Shown here: positions 9,267 through 17,883 of the stretch, piece after piece
Position numbering within the stretch: position 1 is the first letter of the stretch
How the letters are laid out: every line of letters begins with the position of its first letter
Origin: Oceanicella actignis
GTDB lineage: Bacteria > Pseudomonadota > Alphaproteobacteria > Rhodobacterales > Rhodobacteraceae
Assembly: GCF_008124525.1 (NCBI RefSeq)
Contig: NZ_VNHJ01000005.1
Location: forward strand, 62,001-126,000
Direction of reading: 5' to 3'
DNA: 64,000 nt
Notes under the pieces: model-generated
Told to the model about the DNA's origin: nothing
The model's input: only the letters and a program-made list of their open reading frames with translations
The model's database searches: none
Position numbers and translations under genes: made by a program

Positions 9267-11851
9267 CCGCGCTGATGGACCCCGACCGCGACGACGACGT
9301 GATCGAGAGCAGCTTCCTGCCCCCGGCCGCCGCCCGCGCCCTGCGCCGGCGCCTGATCGAGCTGGCGGGCGCGGGGCTGTTCGCCGCAGGCCTTGCGACG
9401 GCGGCCATGCTGGGCAGCTACGACCCGGCCGATCCCAGCTTTTTCAACGTCGGGGCCGAGGCGCCGCGCAACCTTCTGGGCGCGCCCGGCGCGTATCTGG
9501 CCGATCCGCTGGCCCGCTTTCTGGGCTGGGCAGCCTGGGGGCTTGCCGCGGCGCTGCTGGTCTGGGGCGTGCGGCTGGCGCTGCATCGGGGCGAGTGGCG
9601 CATCTGGTCGCGGCTGGGGCTCTTCGCGCCCCTGGCGGTGGCGGTGGGGGCGGCCTTCGCCTCGCTGCACGCGCCGCCCGAGGGATGGCCGCATCCCTAC
9701 GGCCTCGGCGGCTGGATCGGCGACGCGCTGGCGGGCGGGCTGCTGCGCCTTGCGCCCCTCGACGCGGGGACGGCGCTGCTGGCGCTGACGCCGGCGCTCG
9801 GGGCGGCGACCTTGGGGCTGGGCGGCGTGGCGCTGGGGCTTGACGGGGACGAAACGCGCGCCCTGGGCCGCTGGATGGGGGCGGGCCTTGGCGCCGCGGC
9901 GCGGCTGGCCGGGCGCGCGCTGGCGCGGGCGGGGCTGGCGCTGGGCCGGCGGCTGCGCCGCGCGCTGACGCGGCCGCGCTCGCAGCGGCTCGAGCCGCCC
10001 GCGGCGGTGGGCGCGGCGCGCCAGGCCGAGCCGACGCTGCGCGCGGGCGCGGCCGCGGCTTCGGGCGCGTCCGAGGCTCCCGAGGCCGCCGACGCCCCCG
10101 ACGCCTCCGCCGAGGGGGACGAGCAGCAGAGCGCCTCGCTGGCCGCGCGCCTGGCGGCCGCCGCCTTCCGGCGCGCCAATGCGCGCGAGGACGACGAGGC
10201 CGACGCCGACCCCGCGCCCGACCCCGCGCAGACGGCCCCCGCGCCGCGCGTCGAGCGCGCGCGCAAGAGCGCCGCCGTCAGCCGCAAGGCGCGCGCCGAG
10301 GCCGAGCCCAGGCTGCCGCTCGACCCCGACGCCGAGCCCGAAGGCTATCAGCCGCCGCCGCTCTCGCTCTTGCAGAACCCGCGCGAGATCGTGCGCAACC
10401 AGGTCTCGGACGAGGCGCTCGAGGAAAACGCCCGCATGCTCGAGACGGTGCTGGACGATTACGGCATCCGCGGCGAGATCGTGCGCGTCTCGCCGGGGCC
10501 GGTGGTGACGATGTACGAACTCGAGCCCGCGCCCGGCCTCAAGGCCAGCCGCGTGATCGGGCTGGCCGACGACATCGCGCGCTCGATGTCGGCGCTGTCG
10601 GCGCGCGTCTCGACGGTGCCGGGGCGCTCGATCATCGGCATCGAGCTGCCCAACGAGCGGCGCGAGAAGGTGCTGCTGCGCGAGATCTTCGAATCCCGCG
10701 CCTTCGGCGACGCGAAGGACGGGCTGCTGCTGGCGCTGGGCAAGAGCATCTCGGGCGAGGCGGTGGTCACGAACCTTGCGCGCATGCCGCACCTGCTGAT
10801 CGCGGGCACCACCGGCTCGGGCAAGTCGGTGGCCATCAACACCATGATCCTGTCGCTGCTCTACCGGCTGTCGCCCAAGCAGTGCCGCATGATCATGATC
10901 GACCCCAAGATGCTCGAGCTGTCGGTCTATGACGGCATCCCGCACCTGCTCAGCCCGGTGGTGACCGACCCCAAGAAGGCGGTGGTGGCGCTGAAATGGG
11001 TCGTGGCCGAGATGGAGGAGCGCTACCGCAAGATGTCGCGCATGGGCGTGCGCAACATCGAGGGCTACAACGCCCGCGTGCGCGACGCGCTGGCCCGCGG
11101 CGAGCCCTTCACCCGCACCATCCAGACCGGCTTCGACGAGGACACCGGCGAGCCGATCTTCGAGACGCAGGAATACGAGCCCGAAGAGCTGCCCTTCATC
11201 GTCGTGATCGTCGACGAGATGGCCGATCTGATGATGGTCGCGGGCAAGGAGATCGAGGCCTGCATCCAGCGCCTGGCGCAGATGGCGCGCGCCTCGGGCA
11301 TCCATCTGATCATGGCCACGCAGCGGCCCTCGGTCGATGTGATCACGGGCACCATCAAGGCCAACTTCCCCACGCGAATCAGCTTCCAGGTCACCTCCAA
11401 GATCGACAGCCGCACCATCCTGGGCGAGCAGGGCGCCGAGCAGCTGCTGGGCATGGGCGACATGCTCTACATGGCCGGGGGCGGGCGCATCACCCGCGTC
11501 CACGGCCCCTTCGTCTCGGACGAGGAGGTCGAAGAGATCGTCAACCACCTCAAGGCCCAGGGCGAGCCCGAATATGTCGGCGGCGTCACCGAGGGCCCCG
11601 ACGAGGAGGCCGCCGCCGACATCGACCTGGTGCTGGGGCTGGGCGGCGAGAGCGCCGGCGACGACCAGCTTTACGATCAGGCGGTGGCCATCGTGGCGCG
11701 CGACCGCAAGTGCTCGACCTCCTACATCCAGCGCAAGCTCGCGATCGGCTACAACAAGGCCGCGCGCCTGGTCGAGCAGATGGAGGCGCAGGGCGTCGTC
11801 AGCCCGGCCAACAAGGTCGGCAAGCGCGAGATTCTGATCGGCGAGGTCTGA
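9263..11851 (+). CDS. ftsK: DNA translocase FtsK
   Basis: The 862-residue protein couples cell division to chromosome segregation by pumping DNA at the septum. About four membrane helices lie in residues 30-195. An acidic, Ala-rich linker covers about 240-360 (shorter than in E. coli). The RecA-like motor has Walker A G-T-T-G-S-G-K-S at 515-522 and Walker [11 protein letters not shown] at about 645-655. The C-terminal gamma winged helix (from about 795: Y-D-Q-A-V-A-I-V, then S-T-S-Y-I-Q-R-K and [12 protein letters not shown]) would recognise KOPS and contact XerD. The start overlaps the preceding stop by four bases. Confidence 0.97.
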   Translation: MTALMDPDRDDDVIESSFLPPAAARALRRRLIELAGAGLFAAGLATAAMLGSYDPADPSFFNVGAEAPRNLLGAPGAYLADPLARFLGWAAWGLAAALLVWGVRLALHRGEWRIWSRLGLFAPLAVAVGAAFASLHAPPEGWPHPYGLGGWIGDALAGGLLRLAPLDAGTALLALTPALGAATLGLGGVALGLDGDETRALGRWMGAGLGAAARLAGRALARAGLALGRRLRRALTRPRSQRLEPPAAVGAARQAEPTLRAGAAAASGASEAPEAADAPDASAEGDEQQSASLAARLAAAAFRRANAREDDEADADPAPDPAQTAPAPRVERARKSAAVSRKARAEAEPRLPLDPDAEPEGYQPPPLSLLQNPREIVRNQVSDEALEENARMLETVLDDYGIRGEIVRVSPGPVVTMYELEPAPGLKASRVIGLADDIARSMSALSARVSTVPGRSIIGIELPNERREKVLLREIFESRAFGDAKDGLLLALGKSISGEAVVTNLARMPHLLIAGTTGSGKSVAINTMILSLLYRLSPKQCRMIMIDPKMLELSVYDGIPHLLSPVVTDPKKAVVALKWVVAEMEERYRKMSRMGVRNIEGYNARVRDALARGEPFTRTIQTGFDEDTGEPIFETQEYEPEELPFIVVIVDEMADLMMVAGKEIEACIQRLAQMARASGIHLIMATQRPSVDVITGTIKANFPTRISFQVTSKIDSRTILGEQGAEQLLGMGDMLYMAGGGRITRVHGPFVSDEEVEEIVNHLKAQGEPEYVGGVTEGPDEEAAADIDLVLGLGGESAGDDQLYDQAVAIVARDRKCSTSYIQRKLAIGYNKAARLVEQMEAQGVVSPANKVGKREILIGEV

Positions 11852-11904
11852 TCGCCGCGCTTTTTTCAACCGGGCGCCATGCAATCGCCGCGCGGCGCGC
11901 CTAG

Positions 11905-12561
11905 ATGACGGACATGATGAAACGAATCCCACGCTTCGCGCTTGCAGCGGCCCTGGCCGTCGCCGGCGCGCTTCTCGCCCCCGCCCAGCCCCGCGCGCAG
12001 GATGCGCGCGACCTGGCGCGGATCAGCGCCTATCTCAACGCCATGCGCACGGCCGAAGGCGCGTTCGTGCAGATCGCCCCGAACGGCGAGACCTCGGACG
12101 GGCGCTTCTACCTGTCGCGCCCGGGCAAGATCCGCTTCGAATACACGCCGCCCAACCCCACGCTGGTGGTGGCGGACGGCACCTGGGTGGTGGTGTTCGA
12201 CCTGCGCGACTGCTCGCAGCAGACCTTGCCCCTGAGCCAGACGCCGCTCGACATCCTGCTGCGCGACCGGGTGGACCTGCGCAAGGAGGGCGCGGTGCAG
12301 GCCATCGAGCGCCGCGCCGGGCAGATGCGCGTGACCGCCGTGGACCCGGACGCGCCCGACCAGGGCGCGCTGACGCTGATCTTCACCGAGCAGCCGCTCG
12401 AGCTGCGCCAGTGGGTCGTGACCGACGCGCAGGGGCAGTCGACCACCGTCGCGCTGAGCGAGGTGCGCACGAATGTCGAGATCGGCATCGAGAAGTTCCT
12501 GCCCAAGCGCGTCGAGCTGGACATCTGCGCCCCGCGCCGCACCCGCGGCGAGCTGCGCTGA
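11905..12561 (+). CDS. lolA: Outer-membrane lipoprotein carrier protein LolA
   Basis: The 218-residue periplasmic protein shuttles lipoproteins released by LolCDE to the outer membrane. Residues 1-32 form a Sec signal peptide ending A-Q-P-R-A-Q with no lipobox. The mature part has the LolA pattern: I-S-A-Y-L-N-A-M-R-T-A-E-G-A-F-V-Q-I, then G-R-F-Y-L-S-R-P-G-K-I-R-F-E-Y, and P-L-S-Q-T-P-L-D-I-L-L. It follows ftsK with a 53-bp gap, an order common in Rhodobacteraceae. The first ATG has no clear ribosome-binding site; M-M-K-R at 11914 is an alternative start that would shorten the signal peptide by three residues. Confidence 0.92.
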   Translation: MTDMMKRIPRFALAAALAVAGALLAPAQPRAQDARDLARISAYLNAMRTAEGAFVQIAPNGETSDGRFYLSRPGKIRFEYTPPNPTLVVADGTWVVVFDLRDCSQQTLPLSQTPLDILLRDRVDLRKEGAVQAIERRAGQMRVTAVDPDAPDQGALTLIFTEQPLELRQWVVTDAQGQSTTVALSEVRTNVEIGIEKFLPKRVELDICAPRRTRGELR

Positions 12562-12565
12562 GGCC

Positions 12566-12603
12566 TGCGCCGAGGCGTGCCCTCCGCGCCGAGCCTCGGC
12601 GCA
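12566..12603. terminator. Perfect 11-bp inverted repeat between convergent genes
   Basis: Arms TGCGCCGAGGC (12566-12576) and GCCTCGGCGCA (12593-12603) flank a 16-nt loop just after the lolA stop and before the facing aminotransferase stop at 12662. The position suggests a bidirectional terminator. There is no T-run on either side, so it is not a classical intrinsic terminator and may instead protect 3' ends. Confidence 0.45.
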
Positions 12604-12668
12604 GCCGCGCCCCGCTTGCAGCGCCGCGCGCCCGCTTGCCGCGCCGCGACGGCGCGCCCGCTTACAGC
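12604..12668. repeat. Three degenerate 19-26-bp tandem repeats
   Basis: Units 12604-12622, 12623-12642 and 12643-12668 share GCCGCG...CCCGCTTgCaGC. The third has a 6-bp insertion and reaches into the stop codon and last codon of the aspartate aminotransferase at 12662. They directly follow the inverted repeat at 12566-12603. Confidence 0.6.
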
Positions 12669-13834
12669 GCCTCGGCGATCGCCGCCGCCGCCTGATCGGC
12701 GCGCGCGGGGTCGAGCCCGGCGAAGTTGATCCGCCCCCCCGGCGCCATGTAGACCCCGCGCCGCTCGCGCAGGGCGCGCACCTGCGCGGCGTCCAGCTCC
12801 AGCGTCGAGAACATCCCCCGCCCCTCGGCCAGCCGCGCCCAGCGCGCGTCGTTCGTCGCGCGCGCCAGGGCGCTGGCCAGAGCCGCGCGATTGGCCGCGA
12901 CGCGCGCGCGCATGGCGTCGAGCTCGCCGATCCACATCGCGCGCAGCGCCGGATCGGTCAGCGTCAGGCGCGCCGCCGCCGCGCCGTGATCGGGCGGCAT
13001 CGAGAAGGTCTCGCGGTTGATCGCGGCCAGCGCCGCCTGGGCGCGCGCGCGCGCATCCGCGTCGGCCGTCACGACCAGCGCGGCGCCGACCCGATCGCGA
13101 TACAGCCCCATGGATTTCGAGAAGGACAGCGCCACCAGCGCCTCGGGAACCGCCGCAAGCACCGCGCGCATGCCTTGCGCGTCGGGCTCCAGCCCCTGGC
13201 CGAAGCCCAGATAGGCCATGTCGAAAAGGGGCGTCCAGCCGCGCCCGGCGGCGATGCGGCCGATTTCGGCCCATTGCTCGGGGGTCGGGTCGATGCCGGT
13301 GGGATTGTGACAGCAGGCGTGCAGAACGATGACGTCGCCGGGGCCCAGCCGCTCGAGCGCGGCGCGCATGGCGTCGAAATCCAGCGCCCCGCCGCGCATG
13401 TAGGGATAGCTGGCCAGCTTCAGCCCCGCCGCGCCCAGAAGGTTGCGATGGTTCGGCCAGGTCGGGTCGGGCAGATGCGCCGTCGCCTCCGGGTTCGCGC
13501 GCTTCGCCAGCCGCCCCAGCGCGAACAGCGCGCCCGAGCCGCCTACGGCCTGCGCCCCGGTCGCGCGGGCCGCGCCGTCGGCGCCCAGCGCCAGCTCGGC
13601 CGCCGCGTCCACGAAGGCGCGGTCGCCCTCGAGGCCGAGATAGGTCTTGGTGTCCTGCTCGCGCCACAGCCGCTCTTCGGCCGCCTTGACGGCGGCGAAG
13701 ACCGGGGTGCGCCCGGCCGCGTCGCGATAGACGCCGACGCCAAGGTCGATCTTGTCCGGGCGCGGGTCGTCGCGGAAGGCGGCGATGAGGGCGATGATCG
13801 GGTCGGGCTCGGCGGCGGCCAGCTGCTCCAGCAT
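12662..13834 (-). CDS. Aspartate/aromatic-amino-acid aminotransferase (class Ialpha)
   Basis: The 390-residue enzyme transfers the amino group between aspartate or aromatic amino acids and 2-oxoglutarate. Hallmarks are D-L-G-V-G-V-Y-R-D near the N-terminus, P-D-P-T-W-P-N-H, and A-C-C-H-N-P-T-G-I-D-P-T for cofactor binding. The Schiff-base Lys240 lies in S-F-S-K-S-M-G-L-Y-R-D-R-V-G-A, and G-R-I-N-F-A-G-L is near the end, where the substrate carboxylate is usually bound. The length is that of the AspC/TyrB group. The start at 13834 gives the family N-terminus M-L-E-Q-L. The stop is TAA at 12662. It faces lolA and lies 31 bp downstream of the NlpC/P60 gene in the same direction. Confidence 0.92.
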   Translation of the reverse strand: MLEQLAAAEPDPIIALIAAFRDDPRPDKIDLGVGVYRDAAGRTPVFAAVKAAEERLWREQDTKTYLGLEGDRAFVDAAAELALGADGAARATGAQAVGGSGALFALGRLAKRANPEATAHLPDPTWPNHRNLLGAAGLKLASYPYMRGGALDFDAMRAALERLGPGDVIVLHACCHNPTGIDPTPEQWAEIGRIAAGRGWTPLFDMAYLGFGQGLEPDAQGMRAVLAAVPEALVALSFSKSMGLYRDRVGAALVVTADADARARAQAALAAINRETFSMPPDHGAAAARLTLTDPALRAMWIGELDAMRARVAANRAALASALARATNDARWARLAEGRGMFSTLELDAAQVRALRERRGVYMAPGGRINFAGLDPARADQAAAAIAEAL

Positions 13835-13865
13835 GGGGCGTCCTCGGCTTGGGTTGAGGGGCGGG

Positions 13866-14849
13866 TCAGGGGCGGCGGAAGACGGTGATCTCGCCGTATT
13901 GGCGGGCGATGCGCGCGCGCGCCTCGGCCAGCGGCTCGGCGGCGACGGCCATGTGATGGGCGTTGGCGTGCAGCAGGGTCCGCTCGCAGAGCATGATGCC
14001 GACATGTCCGCGCCAGAACGCCAGATCGCCCCGCCGCAACGGCGCGTCCGGCGCCAGCGGCGCGCCCAGCTCGGCGGCCTGCATGTCGCTGTCGCGCGGC
14101 GCGGCGCGCCCGGCGGCGGCCATGGCGGTCTGCACGAGGCCCGAGCAGTCGATGCCCAGCGCCGTCGTTCCGCCCCACAGATAGGGTGCGCCGAGCAGGC
14201 GCTCGGCCTCGGCGACGAAATCGGGCGCGGGCGCGTCGATGGGCGCGGCGTGGCGCAGATGCACGAAGCCAAGGGGCGTGCGCAGGAAGTCGCCTTCGGG
14301 CTCGCCGTCGAGCTGGGCGTTCATGGGCGCCGTCATGAGGGGCGCCGTCTTGATGTCGGGGCGCGGATAGACATGCGCCAGCGGCGCGGCGATGCGCCAG
14401 CGCGGCGCGGGCAGCTCCGCGGCCGGCGCCAGGCCCGCGGCGTCGGCGTAGCCCACATAGCCGTCGGCCAGGGATTGCAGCCAGGCGACGCCGTCGGCGA
14501 TCTCGAACACCGCCGCCTCGGCGCCCAGGACCAGCTGCGAGCTGAGCCCCGCCGCGCCGGGCGCCGCGCGCAGGTCCAGCACCGGGCGGACGACGCGCAT
14601 GCGCCCGGGGCGCACGAAGCGGCGCGCGCGCACGCGCCCGCGCAGGGCCTCGTCGGCCAGATCCTCGCGCCAGGCGTGGCGGCGGGGGTCGGGGGGCCGG
14701 GCGTCGGCCCCCGTGCCGGCGCGTCGGCCGGTCTGCCGGGCGGCCTCCGCGGCGGCAGGCGCGCCCGCTCCCGCCGCGGTCGCCGCCGCCCGCCCGGCGG
14801 CCCCGGCGCCGCCGCGGACGGGGCCGGCGCCATCGCGCGGGGCGCTCAT
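13866..14849 (-). CDS. NlpC/P60 family cell-wall peptidase with N-terminal SH3-like region
   Basis: The 327-residue protein should cleave peptide stems of peptidoglycan. Residues 1-60 are Ala/Gly/Arg-rich and disordered-looking. Residues about 80-200 resemble bacterial SH3 repeats (G-Y-V-G-Y-A-D near residue 130). The NlpC/P60 domain has the catalytic Cys235 in G-I-D-C-S-G-L-V-Q and His282 in R-G-H-V-G-I-M-L, with a further polar residue around H-A-N-A-H-H. No clear signal peptide is visible, which is usual for Rhodobacteraceae homologues in this position beside leucyl aminopeptidase. Its start overlaps the stop of pepA by four bases, so the two are coupled. Confidence 0.88.
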   Translation of the reverse strand: MSAPRDGAGPVRGGAGAAGRAAATAAGAGAPAAAEAARQTGRRAGTGADARPPDPRRHAWREDLADEALRGRVRARRFVRPGRMRVVRPVLDLRAAPGAAGLSSQLVLGAEAAVFEIADGVAWLQSLADGYVGYADAAGLAPAAELPAPRWRIAAPLAHVYPRPDIKTAPLMTAPMNAQLDGEPEGDFLRTPLGFVHLRHAAPIDAPAPDFVAEAERLLGAPYLWGGTTALGIDCSGLVQTAMAAAGRAAPRDSDMQAAELGAPLAPDAPLRRGDLAFWRGHVGIMLCERTLLHANAHHMAVAAEPLAEARARIARQYGEITVFRRP

Positions 14850-16246
14850 GCGTCGCCCCCGTAGCGGCGCGCGATGACCTCGAACAGCGCCCGCACGCCC
14901 TGCGCCTCGCCGCCCTTGGGCCGGCCGGGCGCGGCCTTCGGGTTCCAGGCGTAGATGTCGAAATGCGCCCAGGCGCGGGCGCGTTCGACGAAGCGGCGCA
15001 GGAACAGCGCGGCGGTGATCGAGCCGGCGAAGCCGCCCGCCGGCGCGTTGTCGAGATCGGCGATGGCCGGTTCGATCATCGGCTCGTAGCCGGGCCAGAG
15101 CGGCATGCGCCAGAGCGGGTCGCGAACGCGTTGGGCGGCTTCGCTCAGCGCCTGCGCCAAGGCGTCGTCGTCGGTGTAGAAGGGGGCCAGCTCGGGGCCC
15201 AGCGCCACGCGCGCCGCGCCGGTCAGCGTGGCCATGTCGATCAGCAGATCGGGCGATTCCTCGTCCGCCAGCGCCAGCGCGTCGGCCAGCACCAGGCGCC
15301 CTTCGGCGTCGGTGTTGTTGATCTCGACCGTCAGGCCCTTGCGGCTGCGCAGCACGTCGCCCGGGCGCATAGCGGCGCCGGAGACGGCGTTCTCGACCGC
15401 CGGGATCAGCACGCGCAGGCGCACGGGCAGCCGCGCCTCGAGGATCATCGAGGCCAGGCCCAGAACGTTCGCCGCGCCGCCCATGTCCTTCTTCATCAGG
15501 CCCATCGAGCCGCCGGGCTTGAGGTTCAGCCCGCCCGTGTCGAAGGCCACGCCCTTGCCCACCAGCGTCACGCGCGGCGCGTCCTCGTCGCCCCATTCCA
15601 TGCCCACCAGGCGCGGGGGGCGGGCGGCGGCGCGGCCGACCGCGTGGATCAGCGGAAAGCCGCGCTCGAGCAGCGCATCGCCCACGATCGAGTCCGCCGC
15701 CGCCCCGTGGCGCGCCGCCAGGTCGAACACGGCCTCCTCGATCTGCGCGGGGCCCATCTCTTCGGCCGGGGTGTTGATCAGATCGCGCGCCAGGAACACG
15801 CCGCGGGCGATGCGCGCCACCCGTTCGGGGTCCACCCCCTCGGGCGCGACCAGCCGCGCATCGGCCAGCCTGGCGTCGCGATAGCGGGTGAAGCGGTAGC
15901 GGGACAGCAGCCAGCCCAGCGCCGCCTCTTCGCGCTCGTCCTGCGTCAGCTCGGGCGCGTCCAGCCGCCAGACGCCGGCGGGGGCGGCTTCGGCGAAGGC
16001 GCCCAGGGCGAAGCGCGTGCGCGCGCGGGCCTTCGCGTCGCCCCAGCCCGCCAGCGCCGCGGCCGGCGCGCCGTCGGGTCCGGGCAGGATCAGCCAGCGG
16101 CCGAGCTTGCCCGAGAATCCCATGGCGCGCGCATAGGCCGCAGCGCTGTCGGGCAGGCCGGCCAGCGCCGCCTCGACGCCGCCCTCGGGGGCAAGGCGGA
16201 TGGGGATGGCGTTCTCGGGGGGGGCGGCAAGCAGGGCTTCGCTCAT
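14846..16246 (-). CDS. Leucyl aminopeptidase, M17 family
   Basis: The 466-residue cytosolic metallopeptidase removes N-terminal residues from peptides. The M17 metal/catalytic segments are V-G-K-G-V-A-F-D-T-G-G-L-N-L-K, with Lys231, and N-T-D-A-E-G-R-L-V-L-A-D-A-L at about 308-321, which includes the conserved Arg. K-K-D-M-G-G-A-A lies between them. The length is slightly below E. coli PepA because the N-terminal domain is short. It is followed by the NlpC/P60 gene with a 4-bp overlap; peptidoglycan peptide turnover is a plausible shared role (inference). It is divergent from ubiK with 128 bp between. Confidence 0.92.
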   Translation of the reverse strand: MSEALLAAPPENAIPIRLAPEGGVEAALAGLPDSAAAYARAMGFSGKLGRWLILPGPDGAPAAALAGWGDAKARARTRFALGAFAEAAPAGVWRLDAPELTQDEREEAALGWLLSRYRFTRYRDARLADARLVAPEGVDPERVARIARGVFLARDLINTPAEEMGPAQIEEAVFDLAARHGAAADSIVGDALLERGFPLIHAVGRAAARPPRLVGMEWGDEDAPRVTLVGKGVAFDTGGLNLKPGGSMGLMKKDMGGAANVLGLASMILEARLPVRLRVLIPAVENAVSGAAMRPGDVLRSRKGLTVEINNTDAEGRLVLADALALADEESPDLLIDMATLTGAARVALGPELAPFYTDDDALAQALSEAAQRVRDPLWRMPLWPGYEPMIEPAIADLDNAPAGGFAGSITAALFLRRFVERARAWAHFDIYAWNPKAAPGRPKGGEAQGVRALFEVIARRYGGDA

Positions 16247-16374
16247 CGGGCTTCTCCTGAACGTCGGGTCGCGCGCAGCGTAGCGGGCCGCCAGCGCAAG
16301 GCAAGGGGGCGCGGGGCTGGCGAATCGTCCGCGCGAGGGCCATATGTGGCGTCGAAACCCAAGGAGGCGCCACG

Positions 16375-16638
16375 ATGACCAGCACGAACCGTTTCTTCGA
16401 CGACCTGGCCAAGCTGATGACCAGCGCCGCCGGCGTGGCGCAGGGCGCCCGGCAGGAGGCCGAGACGGCGATGAAAAGCCTGCTCGAGCGGTGGCTGGCG
16501 GACAACAACTTCGTCACGCGCGAAGAGTTCGAGGCCGTTCGCGAGATGGCCGCGAAGGCGCGCGAGGAGAACGAGGCGCTGGCCGCGCGGGTCGCCGCGC
16601 TCGAGGCGCGCATGGACGGCATCGAGCCCGAGGACTGA
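16375..16638 (+). CDS. ubiK: Ubiquinone biosynthesis accessory factor UbiK (BMFP domain)
   Basis: The 87-residue protein begins with an amphipathic segment (F-F-D-D-L-A-K-L-M-T-S-A-A-G). The BMFP region follows, with L-L-E-R-W-L-A-D-N-N-F-V-T-R-E-E-F-E-A-V and a C-terminal coiled coil at about residues 50-82 (E-E-N-E-A-L-A-A-R-V-A-A-L-E-A-R). UbiK homologues bind UbiJ and lipids and assist the soluble ubiquinone-synthesis complex, especially in aerobic conditions. AAGGAGG lies seven to eight bases before the ATG. Together with the ubiH-type gene at 4508 it marks ubiquinone metabolism. Confidence 0.88.
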   Translation: MTSTNRFFDDLAKLMTSAAGVAQGARQEAETAMKSLLERWLADNNFVTREEFEAVREMAAKAREENEALAARVAALEARMDGIEPED

Positions 16639-16706
16639 GGGCCGCCGGCCCGCGCGAATGCGCGATTGATCCGCCGCGCCGCGAGGGATACAACGCCCCT
16701 CGCGCG

Positions 16707-16783
16707 GACCCCGTAGCTCAACTGGATAGAGCAATCCCCTCCTAAGGGATAGGTTGCAGGTTCAAGTCCTGCCGGGGTCGCCA
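16707..16783 (+). tRNA. tRNA-Arg (anticodon CCU)
   Basis: A complete cloverleaf is visible. The acceptor GACCCCG (16707-16713) pairs with CGGGGTC (16773-16779). The D arm is GCTC/GAGC and the anticodon stem ATCCC/GGGAT has loop CTCCTAA, giving anticodon CCT. The T arm is GCAGG-TTCAAGT-CCTGC. Discriminator G and an encoded CCA end at 16783. It reads the rare AGG arginine codon. No integrase gene lies next to it, so I see no island inserted here. Confidence 0.95.
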
Positions 16784-16786
16784 GCC

Positions 16787-17098
16787 CGACCGGCGGCCTT
16801 GGAAAGACAGGCGGGGCGGGGCGGGTCGGGGCGGGGCGAGGATCGCCGCGTTGCGCGGGATGCCCGCCGCCGGCAGCCATCCGATGGACGCGGCATGGGC
16901 GCGCCGCCGTTTTCGCGGCGGCGGTGGCGCGGGCGGGCCCGGCCGCGGGACGCGCCGCGCTCTTGGCGATTCATGGTATCGCCGCGTTCCGGCCGCCGGG
17001 GCCGTGGCATGCAAGGCTTGGGGCGCGCCGTGGCCGGGGCCGGCCGTTCGCCGCCCCCTCGGGCCGCCGGGCGCGGCGAAGCGTCGGGCGGCGAAGCG
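16787..17098. other. Gene-free stretch after tRNA-Arg with G-runs and a hairpin
   Basis: I see no gene. The stretch holds five closely spaced G-runs at 16813-16836 (a possible G-quadruplex), a perfect hairpin with 8-bp arms at 16902-16909 and 16916-16923 (loop TTTTCG), and a short direct repeat of GGCGAAGCGTC around 17075-17100, at the end of the nitroreductase gene. No attachment-site duplication of the tRNA 3' end was noticed. Confidence 0.55.
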
Positions 17099-17761
17099 TC
17101 AGAGAAACCGCGCGAACTCCTCCAGCGGCGCGCGCTCGGCGCGCAGGCGGTTGACCGGCGAGTCCGGGTCGCGCTTGCCGATCGCCATGCCGCAGAACAG
17201 CATCGTCGCCGGATCGGCGCCGACGAAGGCGTCCACGGTGCGGTGATGCCAGGCCCAGGCCTCTTGCGCGCAGGTGTCGTAGCCGGCCTCGACGAACAGC
17301 AGCATGACCGTTTGCAGGAACATCCCCAGATCGGCCCATTGGGCGGCGCCCATGCGCCGGTCCACATGCACGAACAGGCCCGCCGGGGCGCCGAAGAAGT
17401 CGTAATTGGCCTGAAGGCGGCGCAGCCGGGCGGCGCGATCCTCGCGCGGGATGCCCAGAAGGGCGTACATCTGCTCGCCCACGCGGTGGCGGCGGGTGCG
17501 GTAGGGCTCGTGCAGCTTCTCGGGATAGATCGGGTATTCGAGCGGGTCCGGCCCGCCCTGCGCCAGGCGCGCGCGCATGGTCTCGCGAAAGCGCGCCATG
17601 GACGGACCCTCCAGAACCGTGACCAGCCAGGGCTGCAGGTTGCCGCCCGAGGGCGCGCGGGCGGCCTTCTCGAGCACCTCGGCGATCAGCGCGCGCGGGA
17701 CGGGGTCGGGCAGGAAGGCGCGGACCGAGATGCGGCGCGCGACGGCTTCGCTGACGTTCAT
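17099..17761 (-). CDS. Nitroreductase-family flavoprotein
   Basis: The 220-residue protein belongs to the FMN-dependent nitroreductase superfamily. The N-terminus V-A-R-R-I-S-V-R-A-F and P-S-G-G-N-L-Q-P-W-L match the FMN-phosphate-binding region. The central helices (W-A-D-L-G-M-F-L-Q-T-V-M-L-L) and the C-terminal C-G-M-A-I-G-K-R-D-P-D-S-P-V-N-R-L-R complete the fold. It would reduce nitroaromatics, quinones or another electrophile with NAD(P)H; the physiological substrate is unknown. It stands alone and is divergent from the lytic transglycosylase gene. Confidence 0.9.
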   Translation of the reverse strand: MNVSEAVARRISVRAFLPDPVPRALIAEVLEKAARAPSGGNLQPWLVTVLEGPSMARFRETMRARLAQGGPDPLEYPIYPEKLHEPYRTRRHRVGEQMYALLGIPREDRAARLRRLQANYDFFGAPAGLFVHVDRRMGAAQWADLGMFLQTVMLLFVEAGYDTCAQEAWAWHHRTVDAFVGADPATMLFCGMAIGKRDPDSPVNRLRAERAPLEEFARFL

Positions 17762-17883
17762 GCGGGGCCTCCGTTGGGGTTCGACTCTGCGGCGCCGCAG
17801 CCTCGCCTTTCTTCGCGGCCCGGCGCAAGATAGGCTGGCAAGGCCGAAGCAGGAACGACAGGCAAGATGGAGCCCCGCACGAC

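Noticed and set aside
16707-17098. tRNA-Arg as an integration site of a genomic island
   Set aside because: No integrase or mobility genes and no duplicated tRNA 3' end were seen. Neighbouring genes are typical core genes with the same base composition.
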